A stretch of DNA of 61,911 bases, taken from assembly GCA_947630535.1 (NCBI GenBank), contig CANRHZ010000006.1:1-61911 (forward strand), read 5' to 3'. The notes beneath the pieces are model-generated. The model was given only the letters and a program-made list of their open reading frames with translations, had not been told where the DNA came from and made no database searches. This document shows positions 26,489 through 35,620 of the stretch, piece after piece. This stretch comes from Candidatus Gastranaerophilales bacterium. GTDB taxonomy: Bacteria > Cyanobacteriota > Vampirovibrionia > Gastranaerophilales > Gastranaerophilaceae. The first letter of the stretch is position 1; every line of letters begins with the position of its first letter. The position numbers and the translations under genes are program-made.

Positions 26489-27602
26489 GGCTTAATTTCC
26501 TGATATTTAAAATAAGGACAATAACTAAACAAAGTATAAGTCCCAGTGTAATATTATACAATGAAGTTAATAAACAAGTAATAAATATTGCTTTTTGGCT
26601 TCTGTTTTTCTTTATTATGGAATTAAAGCTTGTTTTTATGTATTCTAAACCCTTAACAAAAAACATTGCGGCAACCGTTGAGAGGGGTATTTTATCAGTT
26701 AATTGAGGATATAATGTAAACAGTATAACAAAGAAAAGTATTTGAAATATTGTAATATAACTTTCTTTATTCTTATTATCGCATGAAGGTATGATAACCG
26801 ATGGTATTGACCCTGTCATGGAACATACCATATTTGATATACCCTGAATTATGTTATTTTTCTTATATGATTTATCGGATGCAAGTTTTAGATTAACCCT
26901 GTTTGTATAAATAAAAGCTGCACTAAGCAAAATTCCAAAAAATAAGAGCTTATGAAAATTTCCAAAGTCTGCATTTACAATATATTGAAAGTTTTCATAT
27001 CCTTCCTTTAAACTTGGCAAATTAGTTTTATATATAACAGCAACCGCTGAAGATAAAATAACGGCAAAAAATGAGGGGCTTATAACTTTTGATTTAATCT
27101 TATTCAGATAATAGTAAAACCCGACGGTAAGAAGCGCAAAAACAAATGCGCCCTCATTAATATCTGAAAATAAGCCGTTTCCCATAAATAAAAGCGATAG
27201 GGTACTAAATGTTTTTTTGCCTATAATAAGCGGAACTGAAAGAATGATAAGACTTATATAGCTTCCAAGACAAAACCCTTTTATTGAAGTTTTATTATCT
27301 TTGAATTTAAAGTTTACAAAAGAAAAGATAAGTATAAAAATTGAAGATACAAAAATAAGCGCAAAAAGGGTTTCGCTTTTTCCCCCCAAAGTTGAATTCA
27401 TATCTGCAATCAGACACCCTAATACAGGGGTTAAAAAATAAATATACGGTTTTTTAAACGAAAACAACAAAAACAAAACCGAGGTTATAAAAGCGCCTAA
27501 AAATACCGTATGGGCGCCATATCCCGTAATTATTCCCAAAAATGCGGAAATTACAAAATAATCTAAAACCCCTTTTGAATTCTCTTTTCTGCTTCTTATC
27601 AT
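26475..27602 (-). CDS. SulP-like membrane transporter lacking a STAS domain
   Basis: This is a hydrophobic protein of 375 residues with about ten transmembrane segments. The best resemblance is to SulP anion transporters: GISNMVCSMTGSIPSVIIPS followed by a helix and DKIPLSTVAAMFFVKGLEYI match the conserved SulP region in order and spacing. The cytoplasmic STAS domain of typical SulP proteins is absent, and the fold is shortened. Substrate unknown. ATG 27602 is preferred over GTG 27614, because a TATAAT just upstream would leave almost no leader for the GTG. It is translationally coupled to wecB, an unusual partner, and divergent from ilvB. Confidence 0.6.
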   Translation of the reverse strand: MIRSRKENSKGVLDYFVISAFLGIITGYGAHTVFLGAFITSVLFLLFSFKKPYIYFLTPVLGCLIADMNSTLGGKSETLFALIFVSSIFILIFSFVNFKFKDNKTSIKGFCLGSYISLIILSVPLIIGKKTFSTLSLLFMGNGLFSDINEGAFVFALLTVGFYYYLNKIKSKVISPSFFAVILSSAVAVIYKTNLPSLKEGYENFQYIVNADFGNFHKLLFFGILLSAAFIYTNRVNLKLASDKSYKKNNIIQGISNMVCSMTGSIPSVIIPSCDNKNKESYITIFQILFFVILFTLYPQLTDKIPLSTVAAMFFVKGLEYIKTSFNSIIKKNRSQKAIFITCLLTSLYNITLGLILCLVIVLILNIRKLSHEKN

Positions 27603-27673
27603 GGCTTTTGTCACAAAAAATATATTCGTATTATAATTTGATTATAGCAAAAAGTTTGGAGTTTTTGAAAAAG

Positions 27674-29380
27674 ATGTCTAATCAAACATACACGGGTGCC
27701 GAGATACTTCTAAAATCTCTTGTTGAAGAAGGTGTTAAAGAGATTTTCGGATACCCCGGCGGAGTTATATTAACCGTATATGAAGCTTTATATAATCAGG
27801 ATAAAATAAAGCATTACCTTGTAAGACATGAGCAGGCTGCCGTTCATGCGGCGGAAGGGTATGCAAGAGTTACGGGAAAATGCGGTGTTGCGCTTGTAAC
27901 TTCAGGCCCCGGGGCATGTAATACGGTAACGGGGATTGCAAACGCATACTATGACGGCTATCCTATCGTTGTTCTGACCGGTCAGGTCGGTTTAAATCAA
28001 ATCGGAAATGATGCATTTCAAGAGGCTGACGTTGTAGGCATTACACGTTCATGTTGTAAACATAATTATCTTGTTAAAGATGTTAAAGACTTGCAAAGAA
28101 TTATAAAAGAGGCTTTTCATATTGCAACAACCGGAAAACCGGGGCCTGTTGTAATTGACCTTCCTAAAGATGTTTTAACTCAAAAAACCGCATTCAATTA
28201 CCCCAAAACGGTTAAACTTGCAGGATACAACCCAAATTATAAGGGGCACCCCATACAAATTTCAAAGGCTCTAAAAATGCTCTCTGAAGCCCATAGGCCA
28301 ATTATAATCTCGGGCGGGGGAGTGTTAATGTCGGGGGCATACGATGAGTTATTTAAAATTGCAAATTACCTTAAGATACCTGTTGCACATACTCTTATGG
28401 GAACGGGCACTTTCCCTTCAAATTCGCCTTTGAATCTTGGGATGTTAGGCATGCACGGGAATTTCTGGGCAAACCATGCAGTATCCCATGCCGATGTTAT
28501 ATTTGCCCTCGGCACAAGATTTAACGACAGAATAACCGGATGCCTTCAGCGTTTTGCGAGGGATGCGCATGTTATCCATGTAGATATTGACCCGTGTTCA
28601 ATTTCAAAAAATGTTAAAGCCGATATTCCCATAGTTGGGGACGTTAAAAATGTTTTAGGCTGCATGATAGACGATTATGAAAAAAATAAGCCGAATATTT
28701 ATGAAGTTGATAAAATTAAATGGCTTGAGCAAATTGATGAATGGCGCCAAAAACGTGCAATTCCAAAGTGCCCGTCCGATAAGCTTTCCGCAATCACTGT
28801 TATAAACAAACTCTATGAAATGACAAAAGATTTAGACCCCGTTGTTTGTACGGAAGTAGGTCAGCACCAGATGTGGACGGCGCAGCTTTTTAAATTTAAT
28901 AAGCCAAGGAAACTCATCACCTCGGGCGGTCTTGGAACAATGGGATTTGGTTTCCCCGCTGCTATGGGCGTTTGTGCGGCTATGCCAGATAAAACCGTCT
29001 TAAATATTGCGGGCGACGGTTCAATCCAGATGAATATTCAGGAACTTGCCACCTGTGTTGATTACAACTTTAAGGTTATTAACTGTGTTATAGATAACGG
29101 ATATTTGGGAATGGTACGCCAATGGCAGGAAAAATTATTCAATAAACACTATTCACAAACAAAAATCTCTCATCCTGATTTTGTAAAACTTGCAGAAAGT
29201 TATGGGGCGCTTGGTATAAGGGTCGAAAAAGAAGAAGAAATAGAACCTGCTATCAAAAAAGCACTTGAAGCAAAAGTTCCCGTTATAATTGATTTTGTGG
29301 TCGAAGGTTGCGAGATGGTATATCCGTGGGTACTTGCGGGTGAACCTTTAACCAAGGTGCTTTTATCTAACGACTGTTAA
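27674..29380 (+). CDS. ilvB: Acetolactate synthase large (catalytic) subunit
   Basis: The 568-residue ThDP enzyme condenses pyruvate to acetolactate, or pyruvate with 2-oxobutyrate, in branched-chain amino acid synthesis. It shows IFGYPGGVILTVYEAL, the catalytic Glu in RHEQAAVHAAEGYAR, SGPGACNTVTGIANAY, the FAD-binding middle domain, and the ThDP-Mg motif GDGSIQMNIQELAT ... NGYLGMVRQWQ. ATG 27674 begins the conserved MSNQTYTGAEIL; the frame is open for 44 further codons upstream, but these do not resemble the family and run into the divergent promoter region. It is followed 18 bases later by ilvN. Confidence 0.96.
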   Translation: MSNQTYTGAEILLKSLVEEGVKEIFGYPGGVILTVYEALYNQDKIKHYLVRHEQAAVHAAEGYARVTGKCGVALVTSGPGACNTVTGIANAYYDGYPIVVLTGQVGLNQIGNDAFQEADVVGITRSCCKHNYLVKDVKDLQRIIKEAFHIATTGKPGPVVIDLPKDVLTQKTAFNYPKTVKLAGYNPNYKGHPIQISKALKMLSEAHRPIIISGGGVLMSGAYDELFKIANYLKIPVAHTLMGTGTFPSNSPLNLGMLGMHGNFWANHAVSHADVIFALGTRFNDRITGCLQRFARDAHVIHVDIDPCSISKNVKADIPIVGDVKNVLGCMIDDYEKNKPNIYEVDKIKWLEQIDEWRQKRAIPKCPSDKLSAITVINKLYEMTKDLDPVVCTEVGQHQMWTAQLFKFNKPRKLITSGGLGTMGFGFPAAMGVCAAMPDKTVLNIAGDGSIQMNIQELATCVDYNFKVINCVIDNGYLGMVRQWQEKLFNKHYSQTKISHPDFVKLAESYGALGIRVEKEEEIEPAIKKALEAKVPVIIDFVVEGCEMVYPWVLAGEPLTKVLLSNDC

Positions 29381-29398
29381 AAGAAAGAGAAATTTATT

Positions 29399-29905
29399 AT
29401 GGAGAATTTACATACAATATCAATTCTTGTTTCAAATGAATCAGGTGTTCTCTCAAGAATAGTTGATTTATTTTCGGGCAGAGGCTATAACATTGAAAGC
29501 TTAACCGTTGCGCCTACCATAGATAAACTCTATTCAAGGATAACCATTGTAACTGCGGGAAATCAAGCTGCAATTGAGCAGATATGCAAACAACTAAACA
29601 GGCTTATTCCGATTATCAAAGTTGTTGATTTAAACATCAATGAAGCGGTTGAAAGAGAAATTGCGCTTGTAAAAATTAAAGTTAAAGACGAAGAAAAGAG
29701 CGATATTCTAAGAATAGCGGAAGCAACAAACGCTAAAATAATTGATATAACTGATAAAATATACATCTTGCAGGCAATCGGGGATGAAAAACAAATTCAA
29801 GCTCTTGTTGAGATGGTTCGGCCGTATTCCGTCAGAGAATTTGTAAGAAGCGGCAAGGTTGCCATTTCAAGAACAGGCGACTTTTCAAACATTAAAAACG
29901 CTTAG
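29399..29905 (+). CDS. ilvN: Acetolactate synthase small (regulatory) subunit
   Basis: A 168-residue protein with an N-terminal ACT domain (HTISILVSNESGVLSRIVDLFSGRGYNIESL), the valine feedback module, and the C-terminal ACT-like half found in long IlvN/IlvH proteins (EIALVKIKV ... MVRPYSVREFVRSGKVAISR). It activates IlvB and confers feedback inhibition. It forms an ilvBN operon. Its TAG stop overlaps the stop of the convergent gene (TTAG at 29902-29905). Confidence 0.95.
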   Translation: MENLHTISILVSNESGVLSRIVDLFSGRGYNIESLTVAPTIDKLYSRITIVTAGNQAAIEQICKQLNRLIPIIKVVDLNINEAVEREIALVKIKVKDEEKSDILRIAEATNAKIIDITDKIYILQAIGDEKQIQALVEMVRPYSVREFVRSGKVAISRTGDFSNIKNA

Positions 29906-30213
29906 TTTTTAATTGAATTTTCATCCTGTTTTATAAAATCGCACATAACTTCAAGACGTTTATCTTCCATTGCATCAATGAGCTCTTGAATATTTTTAAT
30001 TTTGCCCATTTTAAAACCCGCTTCCGCAAGAACGACACAGTCGTTACAAAGTCTGTATTTTGAATACTGAATGCTTCCTGCCATTGATTTATGTTCCCCG
30101 CAGGCAGAGCAATCGAAAAACTCGTTTTCAATTTCAGGGTCTTCTTCTATATCGTCAATATACATTTGATGCGCAATTTGTTGCATCTCTTTTATTATTT
30201 CGGCATTGTCCAT
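29902..30213 (-). CDS. Small protein with a four-cysteine zinc-ribbon-like motif
   Basis: The protein has 103 residues and no named family. Between an acidic stretch (DDIEEDPEIENEFF) and a helical C-terminus it has CSACGEH ... LCNDCV, two CxxC knuckles about 20 residues apart, which suggests a bound zinc and a nucleic-acid or protein contact. It lies nine bases upstream of nothing but the hemW stop on the same strand: hemW (30223-31308) precedes it, so the two probably share a transcript. Function unknown. Confidence 0.65.
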   Translation of the reverse strand: MDNAEIIKEMQQIAHQMYIDDIEEDPEIENEFFDCSACGEHKSMAGSIQYSKYRLCNDCVVLAEAGFKMGKIKNIQELIDAMEDKRLEVMCDFIKQDENSIKN

Positions 30214-30222
30214 ACCAAAATT

Positions 30223-31308
30223 TTAACATAAAAAATCACACAGTATATAATTTGAAATTAAAACTCCTTTTATACTAAGGCAATACCCGTTTTTTGTTTT
30301 TTTGATGTGTCCGGTTTTTAAATACTTTTGTATTATATTTTTATATTTGTCCTCAAAATTGATATCAAACTTTTTATTTATTTTGTCTGTGTTAATGCCT
30401 TCTTTTTTTCTAAACCCTAAAAAAATGTATTCTTCAAGAAGTTCTTCTTTATTTAATTTGATCTTATCTTCAAGTTTTGTCGGGTCATTTATATAGTTTT
30501 TTATATTTATGGTATTTTTGTATCTGATATTTCTGTTTAACCCGCTTGCATTAAGCCCAAAACCATAGTAGGGTTTAAGATTCCAATAATTTAAGTTGTG
30601 TTTTGATATATAGTTTTTGTTTTTTGCAAAGTTTGAAATTTCATAATGGGTGTAATCTTTTAATTCTTCTGTACAAATTTCATACATTTTTGCCTGCATA
30701 TTTTCATCGGGAAGGTTTTTTGGAGTGAATTTTGAATAGTATGTCCCATCTTCAATTTTTAGTCCGTAGGTTGATATATGTTCCAATGACAGTTCTTTTG
30801 CTATTTTTAAATCGTTTGTCCAATCATCTAAAGTTTGATTATTTAAACCGTAAATTAAATCAATACTTATATTTTTAAACCCCGCAGCTTTTGCGTTTTC
30901 AATTGAATTGTATGAGTCAACTACGCTATGACACCTTCCTATTTCTTCAATCAACTTTTGATTGAAAGATTGAACTCCTATGCTTATTCTGTTAAAACCA
31001 AGCTCTGATAGCTTTTTAAGGTATTCAATATTTCCGTTTTCGGGGTTAACTTCTATTGTAATTTCAGGATTTATTTCAAATCTGAAAAGCTCGATAATTT
31101 TTTTCAACTGTTCAATTTTAATGATGGAAGGAGTGCCGCCCCCTATATATAGAGTTTTAAGTGCTTCATTTTTATATTTGGCTTTAATTTGTTTTTGAAG
31201 CGAGTTTATGTATTCATCAATTAAATTTAAATTGATGTAACTTACAAACGAACAGTATTTGCACTTTTTTTTGCAAAAAGGGATATGGATGTAGCAGTAT
31301 TTTGTCAT
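30223..31308 (-). CDS. hemW: Radical SAM heme chaperone HemW
   Basis: A 361-residue member of the HemN-like family. It has the cluster motif C12-x3-C16-x2-C19 in IPFCKKKCKYCSF, the glycine-rich IGGGTPS, ISIGVQSFN and the HNLNYW signature that marks HemW rather than true HemN, which also needs longer N-terminal parts. HemW delivers heme to apoproteins; older databases call it oxygen-independent coproporphyrinogen oxidase. A small zinc-ribbon gene follows nine bases after its stop. Confidence 0.9.
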   Translation of the reverse strand: MTKYCYIHIPFCKKKCKYCSFVSYINLNLIDEYINSLQKQIKAKYKNEALKTLYIGGGTPSIIKIEQLKKIIELFRFEINPEITIEVNPENGNIEYLKKLSELGFNRISIGVQSFNQKLIEEIGRCHSVVDSYNSIENAKAAGFKNISIDLIYGLNNQTLDDWTNDLKIAKELSLEHISTYGLKIEDGTYYSKFTPKNLPDENMQAKMYEICTEELKDYTHYEISNFAKNKNYISKHNLNYWNLKPYYGFGLNASGLNRNIRYKNTINIKNYINDPTKLEDKIKLNKEELLEEYIFLGFRKKEGINTDKINKKFDINFEDKYKNIIQKYLKTGHIKKTKNGYCLSIKGVLISNYILCDFLC

Positions 31309-31360
31309 TTAATTATTTTAACAACTTCAAAAGAAATAAAAAAGCGGTTATAATTAAAAT

Positions 31361-32392
31361 ATGAAAACAAACATGGAAAAAGAAATTTTTTCTCAAACCG
31401 ACGTTTTGAAAAGAATTTGGGAAAAGTATGTAAAAGACGGCAAAATAGAATTTAACTTTGAATTTGATTTTGAAGAAATCAAATTTATAGCCTCAGGCTC
31501 ATCTTATAATGCATCAAGGCTCGGGCACAAATTTTTTGAAACTTATACTCATAAAAGAGTTTCTTTTGAATATTCATCCGAGTTTATCTCAAATTGGGAT
31601 AAGAAAATAAAAAAAGATACGCTTTATTGTTTTGTTAGTCAATCGGGCGAAACTTATGACACAAAGTGCGCACTTGATATTGTAAAAAAAGAGGGCGGAA
31701 AGACTTTAGCTGTTGTAAACAATTCAAATTCTTATATATATAATAATTCGGATTTTAAAATTGACGTTCTTGCCGGGGTTGAAAATTCTATTGCCGCAAC
31801 AAAGTCGTTTTTAGCGTGTGTTGTTTGCTTATGGCTTCTTTCCGTTTCATATTCAAGCGAATACAATATAGCAAAATTGCCGTTTGTTATGGACGAAGCC
31901 ATTATTGCAACGGAAAATTCTCTAAAGATTTCAAACGGTATAAAAGATGCGGCTAAAACAATCTCAAAAAAAGAGAAAATTTCTTTAATCGGGTATAATT
32001 TTGGCTATATTCTTGCAAAAGAGGGTGCCCTTAAGATTAAAGAAACTTCTTATACCGATACAACGGCATATCCGACGGGAGAATTTTTACACGGACACAC
32101 CGCAATTTTAAATAAGAATAAAACACTTGTTGAAATATACACAGACACTCTTTCGGAGTTTGAAGAAAACACCCTTTTAAAAATAAAACAGGATTTTAAC
32201 CCTGAAATTATAGCAATAACGGATAAAAAATCGGATACAAAAAATGCTATAAAGTTTAATAAATATAACTACAATCTCTCTAAAATATGCGCAATAACCG
32301 TTATATTGCAAAGGCTTGCACTTGAAGTCGCATTAATTTTGGGGGCAGATGTTGATAAACCTACGGGTTTGCATAAAGTAGTCGGGGGTTAG
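31361..32392 (+). CDS. SIS-domain sugar isomerase/deaminase related to the GlmS isomerase half
   Basis: The 343-residue protein has two SIS domains: IKFIASGSSYNASRLGHKF with SQSGETYDTK and ENSIAATKSF, then a second with KISLIGYNFGYILAKEGALK, YPTGEFLHGH and a final LGADVDKPTGLHKVVGG that mirrors the GlmS C-terminus. The N-terminal glutaminase (Cys1) domain of GlmS is absent, so it cannot use glutamine. It is more likely a phosphosugar isomerase, deaminase or deglycase of the AgaS/FrlB/NagB-II type. The stop overlaps the convergent rmuC stop by four bases (TTAG). Confidence 0.75.
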   Translation: MKTNMEKEIFSQTDVLKRIWEKYVKDGKIEFNFEFDFEEIKFIASGSSYNASRLGHKFFETYTHKRVSFEYSSEFISNWDKKIKKDTLYCFVSQSGETYDTKCALDIVKKEGGKTLAVVNNSNSYIYNNSDFKIDVLAGVENSIAATKSFLACVVCLWLLSVSYSSEYNIAKLPFVMDEAIIATENSLKISNGIKDAAKTISKKEKISLIGYNFGYILAKEGALKIKETSYTDTTAYPTGEFLHGHTAILNKNKTLVEIYTDTLSEFEENTLLKIKQDFNPEIIAITDKKSDTKNAIKFNKYNYNLSKICAITVILQRLALEVALILGADVDKPTGLHKVVGG

Positions 32393-33618
32393 TTTTCCCC
32401 TATAGATTCATAAGTTTCTTCAAGATACTTTTGTTCAATTTGTTTTGACGGGATAAGTCCGTAATCTTTTAATTTTTCAACCTGCCCTATAAGGCCGCCT
32501 TTGCCTTTAGCGGTTTTTATAAGTTCGTCAAATTTTTTCCTCAAGGTATCAAACGAGGTTTGAACCCCTTCAATTTTTGATATAAAGGTTACAAATTTAT
32601 CGTATATGGCAGCTGAGAGCTTAATAATATCTTTTATGTTGTCGTACTGGTTTTTGTTTGCCCAAAGGTAACTTACCGTTCTTAAAATTGCAATAAGAGT
32701 TGAAGGGCCTGCTATTATAATGTTTTCTTTTAGGGCATCTTCTATGAGTTTGTTATTTGAATATATAAATGTCAAAGGGTATTCAAAAGGTATAAACATG
32801 ACCGTAAAATCGGGAGTATTCAACCCTTCAAGGTTGGTATACTTACCGCTCAATTCCCTGATTCTATCGTAAACGTCATTTAGAAATTGGCTCATGTGTT
32901 TTTGTTTAATTTGCTCATCTTCTTCTTCCATATAATCAAGAAACTCGCTTAAAGGTGCTTTTGAATCAACTACAACGCTTTTTGTACCTTCACCAAGATA
33001 TATAACGGCATCCACAATCTTTGCCCCGCTTGAACCGTCAAGAGATTTAAAACATACTTGCGTTTCATAGTTTCCAAATTTCGGATTTTCTTTTTTATCA
33101 ATTAAGCCTGAAGATTTTAAAAGTTTTTCTAAAATCATCTCCCCTAAAGAGCCTCTGAATTTGGAGTTTTGGCTTATGGCTAAAGACAGTTTTTCCGTTG
33201 TTTGCATGTTTATTTGATTTTGTTTAATTAAATCCTCAATTTGTTGTTTTAAGGTGGCACAGTTTATTTTGTTTGTTTCATCCGCCGCTTCAACTTTTAC
33301 TTGAAACTCTTTTATTTTTTCTTTGAGCGGGTTTAAAAATCCTTCAAGAGAAATTAAATTTTGCTCCTGAAGATTTTTTTGTTTTTCAATAAGAATTTCG
33401 TTTGCACTGTTGGTAAACTCTTTTTTTATGAGGTTATAAATCGTTTCTTCGTTATCTTTAATAAGCTTGTTTGCTTCAATTTTTGCATTTTTTTCAAAAA
33501 TTTCTTTTTGAAGTTCAAGGTTTTTCTTTTTTTCTGCGGTTAGTTTGATAAAAAATATAAAACCGCTTACAATTGCACCAAAAATAAACCCTAAAAAACC
33601 GTATAATACAAACTCCAT
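32389..33618 (-). CDS. rmuC: RmuC family DNA recombination protein
   Basis: A 409-residue protein with an N-terminal membrane helix (about 4-24), a long coiled coil (about 27-135) and the RmuC nuclease-like domain: RGSLGEMILEKLL, DAVIYLGEGTKSVVVDSKAPL, FMIPFEYPLTF-like text, and STLIAILRTVSYLWANKNQ. RmuC limits inversions at short repeats in E. coli. ATG 33618 is preceded by GGGGGA. Upstream on the same strand lies a small coiled-coil gene 21 bases away. Confidence 0.9.
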   Translation of the reverse strand: MEFVLYGFLGFIFGAIVSGFIFFIKLTAEKKKNLELQKEIFEKNAKIEANKLIKDNEETIYNLIKKEFTNSANEILIEKQKNLQEQNLISLEGFLNPLKEKIKEFQVKVEAADETNKINCATLKQQIEDLIKQNQINMQTTEKLSLAISQNSKFRGSLGEMILEKLLKSSGLIDKKENPKFGNYETQVCFKSLDGSSGAKIVDAVIYLGEGTKSVVVDSKAPLSEFLDYMEEEDEQIKQKHMSQFLNDVYDRIRELSGKYTNLEGLNTPDFTVMFIPFEYPLTFIYSNNKLIEDALKENIIIAGPSTLIAILRTVSYLWANKNQYDNIKDIIKLSAAIYDKFVTFISKIEGVQTSFDTLRKKFDELIKTAKGKGGLIGQVEKLKDYGLIPSKQIEQKYLEETYESIGEN

Positions 33619-33639
33619 TAATCCCCCGTTTTAATTTTT

Positions 33640-33882
33640 TTAAGCAAAGTAGTTTAGTTTACCGCCTTCAAGAGCCTTTTTTCGAGCATGTGCAATTTTT
33701 GCTTGAATTTGCGCCTGTTCTTTTTTTGCATCCAACATTGCTTCTTTTCTTGCAATTGAATCAAGGTTGCCCCTTGCCCCAATTAAACTTTGCTGAGCAT
33801 TTGATGCTTTTATGGCTTCAAGTTCTGCGTTGTTTGCCCTGTATATTGCACTTTGTGCCGCAAGAGAAGCTGCTATTGACAT
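33640..33882 (-). CDS. Small Ala-rich helical hypothetical protein
   Basis: An 80-residue protein of no recognised family with a good ribosome binding site (GGAAGG before ATG 33882). It is almost entirely helical and Ala/Gln/Lys-rich, with heptad-like spacing (NNAELEAIKASNAQQSL, then KKEQAQIQAKIAHARKKAL), and ends LNYFA. A small coiled-coil protein is likely. It lies between metG and rmuC on the same strand, with 54 and 21 bases to each. Confidence 0.65.
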   Translation of the reverse strand: MSIAASLAAQSAIYRANNAELEAIKASNAQQSLIGARGNLDSIARKEAMLDAKKEQAQIQAKIAHARKKALEGGKLNYFA

Positions 33883-33936
33883 AAAACTACCTTCCTTATC
33901 TTCTAATATTATAAAACATAAAAAAGTTGAAAATTG

Positions 33937-35499
33937 CTAACCTTTTTTTGCCTCGGAACCTATTATCTCGGAATCCAACCTTAAAAATACCGGATGAATT
34001 TCTTCTTTTGTAATCAGCTTTCCTGTTTTTAGCATATTTTTCTTAATATCTTTAAACTTAATATTTATATCGAATTTGAGCTCTTGCGCCATATCTTTTG
34101 ATATATTCGGGCAAAAAGCATCAATTAAAAGAGCAATTTTTACCATTAAGTTTAAAATCGTGTATAAAACGCATCCGCATTCAAGAATTTTTCCTTCTTT
34201 GTATAGAGTCCATGGAGCATTATCGTTTACATATTTGTTTGCTTCATCAGACAGGCTTACAATTTTTGAAGCGGCACCTTGTATATCCATATTGTCAAAG
34301 CACAATTGTACTTCTTTTATGGTTTCTTCCGTTTTATTGATAAGATTATCGTTTATAAATTCTTCTTTTATATCGCCGTCAAAATACTTAAATAGCATAT
34401 TTAACGTACGATTTAAAAGGTTTCCTATATTGTTTGCAAGGTCTGCATTGACTTTTTCTTTAAAATCAATATCCGAATAGTTGCCGTCTTTCCCGCCGAT
34501 TGCAGATGTTGCCATAAAGTATCTCAGAGCATCCGGACTTTTAAGGTTAAATGACTCCATAATGCTTTTTGGAGAGATAACATTCCCTGTTGATTTTGAC
34601 ATTTTATTTTTATCTATCATAATCCAGCCGTGGGCATAAATGCTTTTTGGAAGTTCAACACCAAGCGCCATCAGTATTCCAATCCAATAGATTGAGTGGA
34701 ATTTTAAAATGTCTTTTCCTATTATATGATAATTTACGGGCCAAAAGTCTTTAAAATTTTCTTCACAATTTCCATCCGTGCTGTACCCTAAGCCCGTTAT
34801 ATAGTTTGAAAGCGCATCTATCCAAACGTATATAACCTGTGTCGGGTCTGATTTAACTTCAATACCCCATTCAACATTTGTTTTTGCTCTTGAAACAGAG
34901 ATATCTTCAATGTTTTCAAGCTGGTTTAAAACCTCTTGGACTCTAAATTCGGGTTGGATAAATTTCGGGTTTTTTTTGATATGGTCAATAATCTTATCTT
35001 TATACTTTGTTAATTTAAAAAAGTAGTTTTCTTCTTCCACCAGTTCGGGCTTTTTATTGTGGATGGGGCAGTTTCCGTTTTCATCAAGGTCTTTATCAGC
35101 TAAAAAGCACTCGCACCCCGAACAATAAAGCCCTTTATATTTGTGTTTATAAATATCACCGTTTTCAAGAAGCTTTTCAAAAATATCCTGAACGGTTTTT
35201 TTGTGGTAATCGTCCGTTGTCCTAATAAACTTGTTATATTCAATGTCTAAAAGTTTCCATGAGTCAATAAATGCTTTTGAATTTTTGTCGCAAAGTTCTT
35301 TCGGGGTTATGTTAAGAGATTTTGCGGTTTTTTGGATTTTAATTCCGTGTTCGTCCGTTCCGGATAAGAAAAACACTTTATCCGCTCTTTTTTTATAGTG
35401 CCTTGCAACAATGTCCGTTAATATTTTTTCATAGGCATGCCCTATATGAGGTTCGCCGTTAACATAGTCTATTGCGGTTGTGATTGAAAATGTTTCCAT
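33937..35499 (-). CDS. metG: Methionyl-tRNA synthetase
   Basis: This 520-residue class I synthetase charges tRNA-Met. The HIGH motif is GEPHIGHAY, the KMSKS loop is DKNKMSKSTGN, and the zinc knuckle is CSGCECFLADKD ... CPIHN. The anticodon-binding helical domain follows, and the extra C-terminal tRNA-binding dimer domain of E. coli MetG is absent. ATG 35499 is chosen because GGAG lies six bases upstream; a TTG at 35511 in frame would place the ribosome binding site inside the gene. Confidence 0.95.
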   Translation of the reverse strand: METFSITTAIDYVNGEPHIGHAYEKILTDIVARHYKKRADKVFFLSGTDEHGIKIQKTAKSLNITPKELCDKNSKAFIDSWKLLDIEYNKFIRTTDDYHKKTVQDIFEKLLENGDIYKHKYKGLYCSGCECFLADKDLDENGNCPIHNKKPELVEEENYFFKLTKYKDKIIDHIKKNPKFIQPEFRVQEVLNQLENIEDISVSRAKTNVEWGIEVKSDPTQVIYVWIDALSNYITGLGYSTDGNCEENFKDFWPVNYHIIGKDILKFHSIYWIGILMALGVELPKSIYAHGWIMIDKNKMSKSTGNVISPKSIMESFNLKSPDALRYFMATSAIGGKDGNYSDIDFKEKVNADLANNIGNLLNRTLNMLFKYFDGDIKEEFINDNLINKTEETIKEVQLCFDNMDIQGAASKIVSLSDEANKYVNDNAPWTLYKEGKILECGCVLYTILNLMVKIALLIDAFCPNISKDMAQELKFDINIKFKDIKKNMLKTGKLITKEEIHPVFLRLDSEIIGSEAKKG

Positions 35500-35620
35500 A
35501 GTATTCTCCAAATAAAAGCATTATATTTAAAATAAACATTCTAATCAAGAAAAAGCAAGTTAATTTTTTTTCAGGTTTTTAATAGACATAAAAATTATAA
35601 AAGAAGGGTAATATGAGTTT

